A stretch of 64,000 bases of DNA from positions 5,454,501 to 5,518,500 of the forward strand of contig NZ_CP012830.1 in NCBI RefSeq assembly GCF_001307155.1, read 5' to 3'. Under the pieces are notes generated by a model. It searched no databases. It was not told the origin of the DNA and was given only the letters and a program-made list of their open reading frames with translations. How positions within the stretch are numbered: the stretch's first letter is position 1; every line of letters begins with the position of its first letter. A program made the position numbers and the translations under genes. Positions 26,451-34,647 of this stretch are shown piece after piece. This DNA is from Pseudomonas fluorescens (GTDB lineage Bacteria; Pseudomonadota; Gammaproteobacteria; Pseudomonadales; Pseudomonadaceae).

Positions 26451-27641
26451 ATGCGCTTTTCCGATCTGACTCAACGTATTGCCGGTGACGGCGCCGCCGC
26501 CTGGGACATTCATTACCGCGCACTGGCGCTGCAGGAACAGGGCGAAGACATTCTGCTGCTGTCGGTGGGCGACCCGGATTTCGATACGCCGGTGCCGATC
26601 GTGCAGGCGGCTATCGACAGCCTGTTGTCCGGTAACACTCACTACGCCGAAGTGCGTGGCAAACGCGCGCTGCGTGAAAGCATCGCCAAGCGCCACCAGC
26701 AACGCAGCGGCCAACCGGTTTCGGCCGATCAGGTCACGGTGCTGGCCGGGGCGCAATGTGCGCTGTTCAGCGTCGCCCAGTGCGTGCTCAACCCAGGCGA
26801 TGAAGTGATTGTCGCCGAACCGATGTACGTCACTTATGAAGCGGTGTTCGGTGCTTGCGGTGCGGTAGTGATTCCGGTGCCGGTGCGTTCCGAGAACGGT
26901 TTTCGGGTGCTGCCCGAAGACGTTGCCGCCCGCATCACCCCGCGCACTCGGGCGCTGGCGCTGAACAGCCCGCACAACCCTTCGGGCGCCAGCCTGCCGC
27001 GCACCACCTGGCAGGCGCTGGCGGAACTGTGCATCGCCCACGACCTGTGGCTGATTTCCGATGAGGTCTACAGCGAATTGCTGTTCGAGGGCGAACACGT
27101 CAGCCCGGCCAGTTTGCCGGGCATGGGCGAGCGCACCGCGACGCTCAACAGCCTGTCAAAATCCCACGCCATGACCGGCTGGCGCGTCGGCTGGGTGGTG
27201 GCGCCGCCATCCCTCGCGGCGCATCTGGAAAACCTCGCGCTGTGCATGCTCTACGGTTCGCCGGACTTCGTTCAGGACGCTGCGGTCGTGGCACTGGAAA
27301 GCAACTTGCCGGAGCTGGCCGCCATGCGCGACGCCTATCGCCAGCGTCGTGATCTGGTCTGTGAATCCCTGGCCGATTGCCCCGGTGTGCGCCCGTTGAA
27401 GCCCGATGGCGGGATGTTCGTGATGGTCGATATTCGCGAAACCGGGCTCAGCGCCCAGGCGTTCGCCGATCGTTTGCTCGACCGGCATGGCGTGTCGGTG
27501 CTGGCCGGCGAAGCGTTCGGCCCGAGTGCCGCCGGGCATATTCGTTTGGGGCTGGTGGTGGGGGCAGAACCATTGCGCGATGCCTGCCAGCGGATCGCCC
27601 GGTGCGCCAGTGAACTGATGGAGGCTCAGGTCCATGCATAA
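26451..27641 (+). CDS. aruH: Arginine:pyruvate transaminase
   Basis: 396 residues, class I/II PLP aminotransferase. Cofactor-site features are VGDPDF near residue 40, HYAEVRG near 63, NSPHNPSG near 170 and the Schiff-base Lys in SLSKSHAMTG near 237 followed by the GWRVGW arginine. AruH moves the amino group of L-arginine to pyruvate, giving 2-ketoarginine and alanine, the first step of the arginine transaminase pathway. The neighbouring aruI decarboxylates the product. Strong SD aaggggatgggg. Its last eight bases overlap the aldehyde dehydrogenase start, so the two are coupled. Confidence 0.84.
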   Translation: MRFSDLTQRIAGDGAAAWDIHYRALALQEQGEDILLLSVGDPDFDTPVPIVQAAIDSLLSGNTHYAEVRGKRALRESIAKRHQQRSGQPVSADQVTVLAGAQCALFSVAQCVLNPGDEVIVAEPMYVTYEAVFGACGAVVIPVPVRSENGFRVLPEDVAARITPRTRALALNSPHNPSGASLPRTTWQALAELCIAHDLWLISDEVYSELLFEGEHVSPASLPGMGERTATLNSLSKSHAMTGWRVGWVVAPPSLAAHLENLALCMLYGSPDFVQDAAVVALESNLPELAAMRDAYRQRRDLVCESLADCPGVRPLKPDGGMFVMVDIRETGLSAQAFADRLLDRHGVSVLAGEAFGPSAAGHIRLGLVVGAEPLRDACQRIARCASELMEAQVHA

Positions 27642-29049
27642 CTACACAGCGCTGTTTATTGATGGCCGCTGGCAAACGCCATCGGGGCAGGGCATTGCCG
27701 AGGTGATCAACCCGGCCACCGAGGAAGTGGCAGGCTCGGTGCCGCTGGGTGATGAGCGTGATGTCGAGAACGCGGTGGCCGCAGCACGTAGGGCCTTTGG
27801 CCCATGGTCGCGAACGCCGTCCAGCGTGCGCGCCGGCTACATCCGCGCCCTCGCCGAGCAGTTGCGCGCACGGGCCGACGAGATGGCTGCGCTCATCACC
27901 GCCGAACTGGGAATGCCGGTGCAATGGTGCCGTTCGGTTCAGGTGGACGGGCCGATCACCGGGCTGGAGCAATACGTCGAGCTCGCAAGCTTGATGGATG
28001 AAGTGCGCGAAGTCGGCAATTCGCTGGTGATTCGCGAACCGGTGGGCGTCTGCGCCTTTATCAATCCATGGAACTACCCGCTGCATCAACTGATCGGCAA
28101 GCTCGCACCGGCGTTGGCGGCCGGTTGCACGGTGGTGGTCAAGCCGAGTCAGGAAACCCCGCTGCACGCGTTTTTACTGGCGCAGATGATCGAGGCCATC
28201 GGCTTGCCGGCCGGGGTGTTCAACCTGGTCAGCGGGCCGGGTTCGAAGGTTGGCGAAGCGCTGGCCAAACACCCGGACGTCGACATGGTGTCGTTCACTG
28301 GCTCCACCGGCGCTGGCGTGCGGGTGGCGCAAGCGGCGGCACCGTCGGTGAAGCGCGTTTGCCTGGAGCTGGGCGGTAAGTCGCCGCTGCTGATTGCCGA
28401 GGACGCGGATCTGGCCGCCGCGGTGCGCTACGGCGTGCAGGACGTGATGATCAACTCCGGGCAGACCTGCACCGCGTTGACCCGCATGTTGTTGCCGGCC
28501 AGTCGTTACGCCGAGGTGGTGGAACTGGCGCTGGCGGAAACCTTGAGCTTGCGCATGGGCGATCCGCTCGACCCGCAGAGCTTTCTCGGGCCGATGTGTT
28601 CGGCGGCCCAACGGCGTACCGTGCGCGACTACATTCAGGTCGGCCAGCAGGAAGGCGCGCGGCTGGTGTGTGGCGGCGATACGGCGCAAGCGTTCGAGCG
28701 CGGTTACTACGTCAGCCCGACACTGTTCGCCGATGTCGACAACCGGATGCGCATCGCTCAGGAAGAAATCTTCGGCCCGGTGCTGTGCCTGATCCCCTAC
28801 ACCGACGAGGCGCAGGCGATTCAGATCGCCAACGATTCGCCGTTTGGCCTGTCCAGCGGTGTCTGGGCCGGCAGTCCTGACCGCGCCTTACAACTTGCCC
28901 GGCAATTGCGAGCAGGCCAGTGTTTCCTGAATGGCGCGGCGTTCAACTATCTGGCGCCGTTCGGTGGTTACAAACAGTCGGGTAACGGCCGCGAATGGGG
29001 GGAGGAGGGGCTCAACGAATTCGTCGAAGTGAAGGCGATCCAGGTGTGA
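27634..29049 (+). CDS. Aldehyde dehydrogenase, probably 4-guanidinobutyraldehyde dehydrogenase
   Basis: 471 residues. NAD(P)-aldehyde dehydrogenase motifs: FINPWNYPLHQ near 140, FTGSTGAGVRV near 225, catalytic Glu in LELGGKSPLL near 247 and catalytic Cys in NSGQTCTALTR near 280. The start overlaps aruH by eight bases, so it is part of the aruI-aruH unit. The product of AruI is 4-guanidinobutyraldehyde, and this enzyme is well placed to oxidise it to 4-guanidinobutyrate. The substrate is inferred from position; in P. aeruginosa an unlinked dehydrogenase is credited with this step. Confidence 0.85.
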   Translation: MHNYTALFIDGRWQTPSGQGIAEVINPATEEVAGSVPLGDERDVENAVAAARRAFGPWSRTPSSVRAGYIRALAEQLRARADEMAALITAELGMPVQWCRSVQVDGPITGLEQYVELASLMDEVREVGNSLVIREPVGVCAFINPWNYPLHQLIGKLAPALAAGCTVVVKPSQETPLHAFLLAQMIEAIGLPAGVFNLVSGPGSKVGEALAKHPDVDMVSFTGSTGAGVRVAQAAAPSVKRVCLELGGKSPLLIAEDADLAAAVRYGVQDVMINSGQTCTALTRMLLPASRYAEVVELALAETLSLRMGDPLDPQSFLGPMCSAAQRRTVRDYIQVGQQEGARLVCGGDTAQAFERGYYVSPTLFADVDNRMRIAQEEIFGPVLCLIPYTDEAQAIQIANDSPFGLSSGVWAGSPDRALQLARQLRAGQCFLNGAAFNYLAPFGGYKQSGNGREWGEEGLNEFVEVKAIQV

Positions 29050-29118
29050 TCTCGCGATGACTCCACGTACCCTTTACTGCCTTCAAACACAAAGCGTGCA
29101 AACGTCCAAGGAATTGCC

Positions 29119-29841
29119 ATGAAAGTACTGATCGTCCACGCCCATCCGGAGCCGAAATCGTTTACCGCTGCACTGCGTGACCAGGCTGTCGCGACCCTTG
29201 AAGCCCAAGGGCATGAGGTCCAGGTCAGTGACCTGTACGCGATGAACTGGAATCCCGTGGCCAGCAGCAATGACTTTTCTTCGCGGGAAAATCCTGAGTA
29301 CCTGGTCTATGCGCTGGAGCAACGTCTGGGCGTGAAGAGCCAGTCGCTGGCGGCAGATATCCAGTCTGAACTCGACAAGCTGCTGTGGGCAGACTTGCTG
29401 ATCCTCAACTTCCCGATTTTCTGGTTCTCCGCCCCGGCCATGCTCAAGGGCTGGATCGACCGGGTGCTGGTGTCCGGTGTCTGCTACGGCGGCAAGCGTT
29501 TTTACGATCAGGGCGGGTTGAGCGGCAAGAAAGCCTTGGTGAGCGTGACCCTTGGCGGTCGCGAGCATATGTTCGGCGAGGATGCGATCCACGGCCCGTT
29601 GCAGGACATGCTGCGGCCGATCCTGCGCGGCACGCTGGCCTACGTCGGGTTTGAGGTGCTGGAACCGTTCGTGGCCTGGCATGTGCCATACATCAGCGAT
29701 GAAGCGCGCCAGGCATTCCTGGAAGATTATCGCCTGCGTTTGGAGCACCTTGGCGATGAACAACCTCTGGAGTTTCCGCGGCTGTCGCAGTTCGATGAGC
29801 AGCTATATCCACTGTATAAGCCGGCCGCTACCGAGGCTTAA
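29119..29841 (+). CDS. NAD(P)H:quinone oxidoreductase, flavodoxin-like fold
   Basis: 240 residues. The flavodoxin_2 family start KVLIVHAHPEPKSF binds the FMN/FAD phosphate, and FPIFWFSAPAMLKGWIDRVL (about 97-116) is the family's core signature. It reduces quinones by two electrons, limiting redox cycling. A similar gene closes the arginine transaminase region in P. aeruginosa. It is 69 bases after the aldehyde dehydrogenase gene with its own SD aagga, and an intergenic palindrome follows it. Its role in arginine use is unclear. Confidence 0.85.
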   Translation: MKVLIVHAHPEPKSFTAALRDQAVATLEAQGHEVQVSDLYAMNWNPVASSNDFSSRENPEYLVYALEQRLGVKSQSLAADIQSELDKLLWADLLILNFPIFWFSAPAMLKGWIDRVLVSGVCYGGKRFYDQGGLSGKKALVSVTLGGREHMFGEDAIHGPLQDMLRPILRGTLAYVGFEVLEPFVAWHVPYISDEARQAFLEDYRLRLEHLGDEQPLEFPRLSQFDEQLYPLYKPAATEA

Positions 29842-30179
29842 TCTGATCGTTCCCATGCTCCGCGTGGGAACGATCAATTTGTGTCAGTCCATTATCGCAA
29901 GACCGCGTAGCCCTCGACTGACACAGATGAAGGCTGGCGTAACCGTCGTAGCAGCTGCCGAGCCTGCGTTGATCCTTCCTCAGTCGTTTCCCCCATCGGG
30001 GTGAAGCTTGCTTCATCGAGTGGCTGCGCCACGATTGAAGCCTTACAGCGGCTGGCAGTGTGCGCCACCGAACAGACATGGCCCGGTCGCTACTACACTC
30101 TAATGGACAGTCGCGGCTACCCATCCTGCTGATTATCGGCTTGCCGCATCGTGTGTATCGCTGGCATTGGAGTACAACC
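29842..30179. other. 338-base intergenic region
   Basis: It starts with a palindrome (29844-29876). After that come a short repeat pair gtgtcagt/actgacac (about 29880-29926), a degenerate REP half near 29950 and a small hairpin around 30010-30045 (gcttcatcg paired imperfectly with cgattgaagc). No convincing coding frame is present; the frame from 30060 has no SD and the downstream gene is better started at 30180. Confidence 0.5.
29844..29876. repeat. Pseudomonas intergenic palindrome, likely terminator
   Basis: Arms tgatcgttccca (29844-29855) and tgggaacgatca (29865-29876) with loop tgctccgcg. The arms are identical to those of the element at 7611-7643; only the loop differs. It directly follows the quinone oxidoreductase stop and ends the arginine catabolic unit. 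Confidence 0.8.
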
Positions 30180-30740
30180 ATGACAACTTCATTACGCTCA
30201 CTTCTGTTTATCGCCCTCACAACCCTGTCACTGGCCTCAACAGGTTTGCTCAACACCGCAAGCGCCGCAACGGCCGCGGACCTGGAACAGGATTCGCGGC
30301 ATGCCTTGCAAATGCTCTACAAAGCTAATCCGGTGGCCGAGACCATGTCGCGCACTGCCAAGGCCGTGCTCGTATTCCCTAAAGTTATCAAGGCGGGTCT
30401 GGTATTTGGTGGCAGTTATGGTGAGGGGGTCATGTTCAGCGGTTCAAAAGTAGACAATTACTACAACACAGTGACCGGTTCATGGGGCTTGCAGGCGGGC
30501 GCCCAGTCCTATGCTTATGCCGTGTTCCTGATGACTGACAAAGCGGTCAAGTATGTACGTGAGACCAAGGGCTGGGAAGTTGGCGTAGGGCCGACTGTCG
30601 TCCTGGTTGACCAAGGCGTTGCGAAAAATCTGTCGAGCTCGACATTGAAAGATGATGCTTATGCGTTTGTCTTTGACCAGCAAGGCCTGATGGCGGGCGT
30701 CAGCATTGAAGGCACCAAGATTTCGCTGATCAAACGATAA
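30180..30740 (+). CDS. SYLF-domain (YSC84-related) secreted lipid-binding protein
   Basis: 186 residues from ATG 30180 (SD ggag eight bases upstream). The signal peptide has core LLFIALTTLSLAS and probable cleavage after ASAA. The mature chain fits the SYLF/YSC84 pattern: AKAVLVFPKVIKAGLVFGGSYGEG, SWGLQAGAQSYAYAVFLMTDKA and a terminal GVSIEGTKISLIKR. SYLF domains bind phosphoinositides or other lipids; the bacterial role is unknown. It sits at the edge of a cluster of small envelope-related genes and appears monocistronic. Confidence 0.82.
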   Translation: MTTSLRSLLFIALTTLSLASTGLLNTASAATAADLEQDSRHALQMLYKANPVAETMSRTAKAVLVFPKVIKAGLVFGGSYGEGVMFSGSKVDNYYNTVTGSWGLQAGAQSYAYAVFLMTDKAVKYVRETKGWEVGVGPTVVLVDQGVAKNLSSSTLKDDAYAFVFDQQGLMAGVSIEGTKISLIKR

Positions 30741-30774
30741 CTTCGACAACGTACATCCGGGGTAGGGAGGCTGC

Positions 30775-30984
30775 CTAAGGCAGTCTCTCCCAGACTTCCG
30801 TATTGGCTAACTCGCTGTCGGTCGCATGTTTTGCGTGACCGTTTATAGGGTTCAGTTCATAACTGCCGGCAGCGTCATAGGCGGCCAAATAACGTACTCC
30901 ACTTAACTTGTGGAGGTAGCGTATCAAGGGATGGCACTGTGCATTAATGCGCTGTACCAGGGCTGAATCGGTCATTGTGTTCAT
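30775..30984 (-). CDS. Hypothetical protein, 69 residues
   Basis: A small acidic-to-neutral soluble protein (MNTMTDSALVQRINAQCHPL at the N-terminus) with no signal peptide or membrane helix and no recognised motif. A second in-frame ATG (codon 4) is an alternative start. It is convergent with the SYLF gene and divergent from the DUF3309 gene, separated from the latter by a 287-base AT-richer gap in which I see no other gene. It could be spurious, but the isolated placement and normal composition favour a real gene. Confidence 0.5.
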   Translation of the reverse strand: MNTMTDSALVQRINAQCHPLIRYLHKLSGVRYLAAYDAAGSYELNPINGHAKHATDSELANTEVWERLP

Positions 30985-31271
30985 GGTGTTACCCGCTGCA
31001 GCGAAAGCTGCTCTGTTATTGTTTTTATTTTGTGCCTGATCGTCGCGGCGTTCTGTACGCCATCACACACTGGGTGATCTAAATAACGCAAAAAACGTTG
31101 CACAAGCGGAATAACAACGACCGAGCCCCTGATCAATCAAACACTGACGATATGTGTGTTGCCGTACAGACTGTACCGGGTACGTGTGTCAAGTTGGTAG
31201 CCTGCAACGCGCAGATCAAGGTCTCACTGCCTGCACAACATCCACCTACTGCAGACTCAAGGAGAAAAGCC

Positions 31272-31430
31272 ATGAGCTTGGGAACCATACTGTTGATCCT
31301 GCTGATTTTGCTGCTGGTTGGCGCTATTCCGACTTGGCCGCACAGCCGAAGCTGGGGCTATGCGCCGAGCGGTTTATTAGGCGTGGTCGTTATTGTCCTG
31401 GTTGTGTTGCTTTTATTAGGGAGAATCTGA
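31272..31430 (+). CDS. DUF3309 family small membrane peptide
   Basis: 52 residues with strong SD aggag. Two hydrophobic helices: MSLGTILLILLILLLVGAIP and, after a short WPHSRSWGYAPSG loop, GVVVIVLVVLLLLGRI. The loop with tryptophans and the YxPSG turn is the DUF3309 signature. It is an inner-membrane peptide of unknown function, often found beside stress and envelope genes. It is 113 bases before the next gene on the same strand. Confidence 0.85.
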   Translation: MSLGTILLILLILLLVGAIPTWPHSRSWGYAPSGLLGVVVIVLVVLLLLGRI

Positions 31431-31543
31431 CACCCGTTAATAAAACGCGCACACCTCGGTGCACTAGCGCACAGACCCCATCTGGCGACTACGCGCACGC
31501 TGAGTGCCAAGCAGATTACTGCTGGTTATTGACCGGAGAAAAT

Positions 31544-32005
31544 ATGAAAACCCTTATGTTGTTCAACCATTCACTGACGCTTTCAAGACTCACCCTGGCC
31601 CTATTGCTCGGTTTGTCTCCCGTGGTGTTGCATGCAGCCACCGCAGAACCGGTCGACATGTCGGCCGTGCAGTTGGAGCCGCAGGAGCAGAATGGCATCC
31701 GCTATCTGACGGGAGGCATCGGCCTGGATGAGTCAAAAGCTTTGCTCCAGACCCAGGGCTACAACCTTCACATGACCTTTTCAACGGGACCTGCCAATCA
31801 GTACGTCAGCAATGTCGACGTGGTGATCCAGAGTGAAAAAGGTAGCCCCCTGTTATCGCTGAGTCAGGTGGGGCCCATCGTTTACGCGCAATTGCCGGCA
31901 AACAAATACCTGGTCATCGCCAGTTTGAATGGTCATGAAGAGCGCCACACCATTTCAGTCGGTGGTAAATCCATCGAAACGCTGAACTTGCACTGGAGTG
32001 AATAG
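31544..32005 (+). CDS. Secreted carboxypeptidase-regulatory-like domain protein, function unknown
   Basis: 153 residues from ATG 31544 with SD ggag; upstream in-frame codons lie in non-coding sequence. The signal peptide core is LTLALLLGLSPVVLHA. The mature chain has YLTGGIGLDESKAL, then beta-rich repeats ending LPANKYLVIASLNGHEERHTIS, resembling the carboxypeptidase regulatory-like/transthyretin-like fold of small periplasmic proteins. The next gene, a histidine kinase, starts about two bases after its stop, so the two probably form a pair in which this protein could feed a signal to the kinase. That link is an inference. Confidence 0.75.
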   Translation: MKTLMLFNHSLTLSRLTLALLLGLSPVVLHAATAEPVDMSAVQLEPQEQNGIRYLTGGIGLDESKALLQTQGYNLHMTFSTGPANQYVSNVDVVIQSEKGSPLLSLSQVGPIVYAQLPANKYLVIASLNGHEERHTISVGGKSIETLNLHWSE

Positions 32006-32006
32006 C

Positions 32007-32858
32007 GTGCAGCCGAGTATTGCGTACCACGGCACGTTTCATGAGGTGAGGCTGTTCAAGACAGATGAACGGCCTCTCGCTGCCCGCTTGCTTGCCGAGC
32101 GGTATCTGGCGATGAACCTCAAGGCCCAATATGCAATGGACGTTGCACGGGATGCGTTATGGAGCAACAACGCCGCCGCAGAAGAGCGGGCGCTGTTCGC
32201 CGAACAGTTGATCGGGATTGTCAGTCACGACCTGCGCAATCCGTTGGCGGCGATAAAAATGGCTTCGCAATTGCTCGGATGCCGTGACCTGCCTCCCAAG
32301 CAAGCACAAATACTCGGCCACATAACGCACGCTGCAGAGCGCGCGCAACGTCTGGTGGCAGACCTGCTGGACTTCACCCTGAGGCAAGTCGGGCGAAGCA
32401 TTGCGGTTTCCCTCAAACCGGTTGATTTGCACGCATTGGTGGGCGAATGCCTGGATGAGCTGAGTCTGGTGTTCCCTGAGCACACGCTGACCCATCTTTG
32501 TGTCGGCCAAGGTCATTTCATCGCCGACAGTGACCGGATCCATCAGCTTATTGGCAATCTGGTGACCAACGCGATTGCCTATGGCACGGCTGAGGGTGAG
32601 GTCACGGTGTCTTCGTGCTTCGAGGACCAGGTGACCATCGTCGTGCACAACCTTGGCACGCCGATACCCTCGGAGTTGCTCGACAACGTGTTCGAACCAA
32701 TGATTCGCGGCAGTCACGATAACGCAAAACTGCGTAGTGTCGGGCTCGGCCTGTTCATTGTGAGAGAGATTGTCAGGGCGCATCACGGCGATATCAGGGT
32801 GACTTCCTCGATAGAAGGCGGCACTACGTTCACGGCGACCTTTCCCTTACCACGATAA
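32007..32858 (+). CDS. Cytoplasmic sensor histidine kinase
   Basis: 283 residues from GTG 32007, eight bases after GGAG; GTG 31998 lies inside the SD and the preceding gene. HisKA has IVSHDLRNPLAA (His near residue 73). The HATPase has LIGNLVTNAIAYG, a degenerate G1 region (HNLGTPIP) and SVGLGLFIVREIVRAHHG. No membrane segment or sensor domain is evident in the 60-residue N-terminus, and no response-regulator gene is adjacent, so it is an orphan kinase. It is convergent with the Crp/Fnr genes. Confidence 0.82.
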   Translation: MQPSIAYHGTFHEVRLFKTDERPLAARLLAERYLAMNLKAQYAMDVARDALWSNNAAAEERALFAEQLIGIVSHDLRNPLAAIKMASQLLGCRDLPPKQAQILGHITHAAERAQRLVADLLDFTLRQVGRSIAVSLKPVDLHALVGECLDELSLVFPEHTLTHLCVGQGHFIADSDRIHQLIGNLVTNAIAYGTAEGEVTVSSCFEDQVTIVVHNLGTPIPSELLDNVFEPMIRGSHDNAKLRSVGLGLFIVREIVRAHHGDIRVTSSIEGGTTFTATFPLPR

Positions 32859-32863
32859 CTGCG

Positions 32864-33559
32864 TCATAACGGAGTCGAGAGGGTGTCGCTATAGCACTCG
32901 CATGACGCCGCTTCCAATCCCTTGCGGTCAAGAATCGTGATTTCACCACGGGTGTAACGGATCAATCCACGCTGTTGCAGCGTGCCGGCGGCCAATGTCA
33001 CGCCGCTGCGCCGAACCCCGAGCATGTCCGCAAGGGACATGTGGGTCAGATGAAAGTGATTGGCGTGCGCGCGATCATGGGTCATCAGCAACCAGCGCGC
33101 CAGGCGTGGCTCAATCTCGTGAAAATGGGTACAGGCGGCAGTTTGAGCGAGCTGCATCATCTGCACGTACAGGTACTGATTGAGCCTGCGCAACAATAAC
33201 GGGCTCTCGCGCAGTGCGACCTGCAACTGCAAGCCTCTCATCCTCAGGCACGTGCCGGCGCCTTGCACCACGGCGCGCATGGGGGCGGTATTAACCCCCA
33301 GAGCGAGTGTCGCCCCAAGCATCCCTTCATTACCGATCAGGCTCATGTGCAGAGGAGGGTGGCGGTATAACGTCACCACTTCAGCGATGAGCGCTGTTTG
33401 AGGGAAATACACATGCAGGATCGGATGGCCCGGTTCGAACAGGACAGTGCCAAAGGCCAGTTCGACGTTATCGCACTGTGCTTGCAGCCGGACGTAGTCA
33501 GTCTTCGACAGCCCCTGGAGTAGCCGGTTTTCTATTGGTTGCCCTGACGTAATTGGCAT
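32864..33559 (-). CDS. Crp/Fnr-family regulator, first of a tandem pair
   Basis: 231 residues from ATG 33559 (AGGA seven bases upstream); a GTG six codons earlier is less likely. A cyclic-nucleotide-binding beta-roll (about 20-125) contains LFEPGHPILHVYFPQ and is followed by a C-terminal winged helix with LTHMSLADMLGVRRSGVTLA as recognition segment. The phosphate-binding RxxR/S pattern of cAMP-binding Crp is not evident, so the effector is unknown. It ends near a SCECY motif shared with the neighbouring paralogue (33683-34411). The two genes are 123 bases apart in the same direction. Confidence 0.82.
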   Translation of the reverse strand: MPITSGQPIENRLLQGLSKTDYVRLQAQCDNVELAFGTVLFEPGHPILHVYFPQTALIAEVVTLYRHPPLHMSLIGNEGMLGATLALGVNTAPMRAVVQGAGTCLRMRGLQLQVALRESPLLLRRLNQYLYVQMMQLAQTAACTHFHEIEPRLARWLLMTHDRAHANHFHLTHMSLADMLGVRRSGVTLAAGTLQQRGLIRYTRGEITILDRKGLEAASCECYSDTLSTPL

Positions 33560-33682
33560 GCGCAGATCCTGCGGCACAGTGGGCCCTGGATGGGCGGGAC
33601 AGGTGCCGGGGCCGTCTCATGCTTTAAGTGTGGGTGACTCTGGCAGGCCGGTCTGTTCGCTAGAACACGCAGGCACTGGCAG

Positions 33683-34411
33683 TCAGCGGGTTGGCTTTAG
33701 CGGAACGTAAGGCAGCAGGCGCTCGGTTTCTTTTCTGACCACCGCGTAGCACTCGCAGCTCAGTTGCTCGAGCGCGGCCCTGTCCAGCACCTTGATGTGG
33801 CCACGGCTGTACTCGATAACGCCGAGGCGTTGCAGCTTGCCGGCGGCATCGGTCACGCCTTCGCGGCGTACGCCGAGCATGTTGGCGATCAACTCCTGGG
33901 TCATGATCAGTTGATTGTCTTGCAGGCGATCGAGAGACAGCAGCAACCAGCGGCACAATTGTTGGTCAATCGAGTGGTGGCGGTTGCACACCGCAGTCTG
34001 GGCCATCTGGATGATCAACGCCTGGGTGTAGCGCAACATCAGCTGGAGCATTTCTCCGTGGCGGTTGAACTCATCCTTGAGTCGCTGGCCAGGTAACCGG
34101 AAGGCATGCCCGGCACTCTGGACAATCGCCCGGCTCGGCGTGCTTTCTCCGCCCATGAAGACGGCGATGCCGATCAAGCCTTCATTGCCGACCACTGAAA
34201 TTTCCGCCGAGGCGCCGTTCTCCATCACGTACAGCAGGGACACGATGGAGTCGGTGGGGAAGTAGACGTGTCGCAGGGCATCCCCGGACTCGTAGAGCAC
34301 CTTGCCGAGCGGCAGGGTGATCGGTTCGAGGTGCGGCAGCAAACGCTCCAGCGATTGTGCCGGCAGAGCCGCCAGCAGATGGTTCTGTTGTGGCTTTGGA
34401 GCATCAGGCAT
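33683..34411 (-). CDS. Crp/Fnr-family regulator, second of a tandem pair
   Basis: 242 residues from ATG 34411; GTG 34420 is an alternative. The beta-roll has LYESGDALRHVYFPTDSIVS and the winged helix has MTQELIANMLGVRREGVTDA. The shared architecture and the C-terminal SCECY motif show it is a paralogue of the gene at 32864-33559, though the sequences have diverged widely. It has no FNR-type N-terminal cysteine cluster. It is divergent from the phospholipase-D lipoprotein gene and may regulate it. Confidence 0.82.
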   Translation of the reverse strand: MPDAPKPQQNHLLAALPAQSLERLLPHLEPITLPLGKVLYESGDALRHVYFPTDSIVSLLYVMENGASAEISVVGNEGLIGIAVFMGGESTPSRAIVQSAGHAFRLPGQRLKDEFNRHGEMLQLMLRYTQALIIQMAQTAVCNRHHSIDQQLCRWLLLSLDRLQDNQLIMTQELIANMLGVRREGVTDAAGKLQRLGVIEYSRGHIKVLDRAALEQLSCECYAVVRKETERLLPYVPLKPTR

Positions 34412-34647
34412 GTCAGCCACCGTCCGAGTTGAGATTCCCTATCTCTACAGATTAATCCATGGCGTGCTGTGTACATGACCGCGCTTAACCGTCTGTCGGT
34501 ATTACTGCACGCATTCAGATTCGCTGTCAGCGATAAAAAGCCGCGGGGCTGCTGTGCAGAGTCTAAATTTATGAGCGTTATCGCACCGAAACCATGCTCA
34601 TTTACTGCCACGATACAGGCACCCCTTCAGTTTCAGGCGGAGGCTGC

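Noticed and set aside
30060..30179. 40-residue N-terminal extension of the SYLF protein
   Set aside because: No SD, and the signal peptide fits only the start at 30180.
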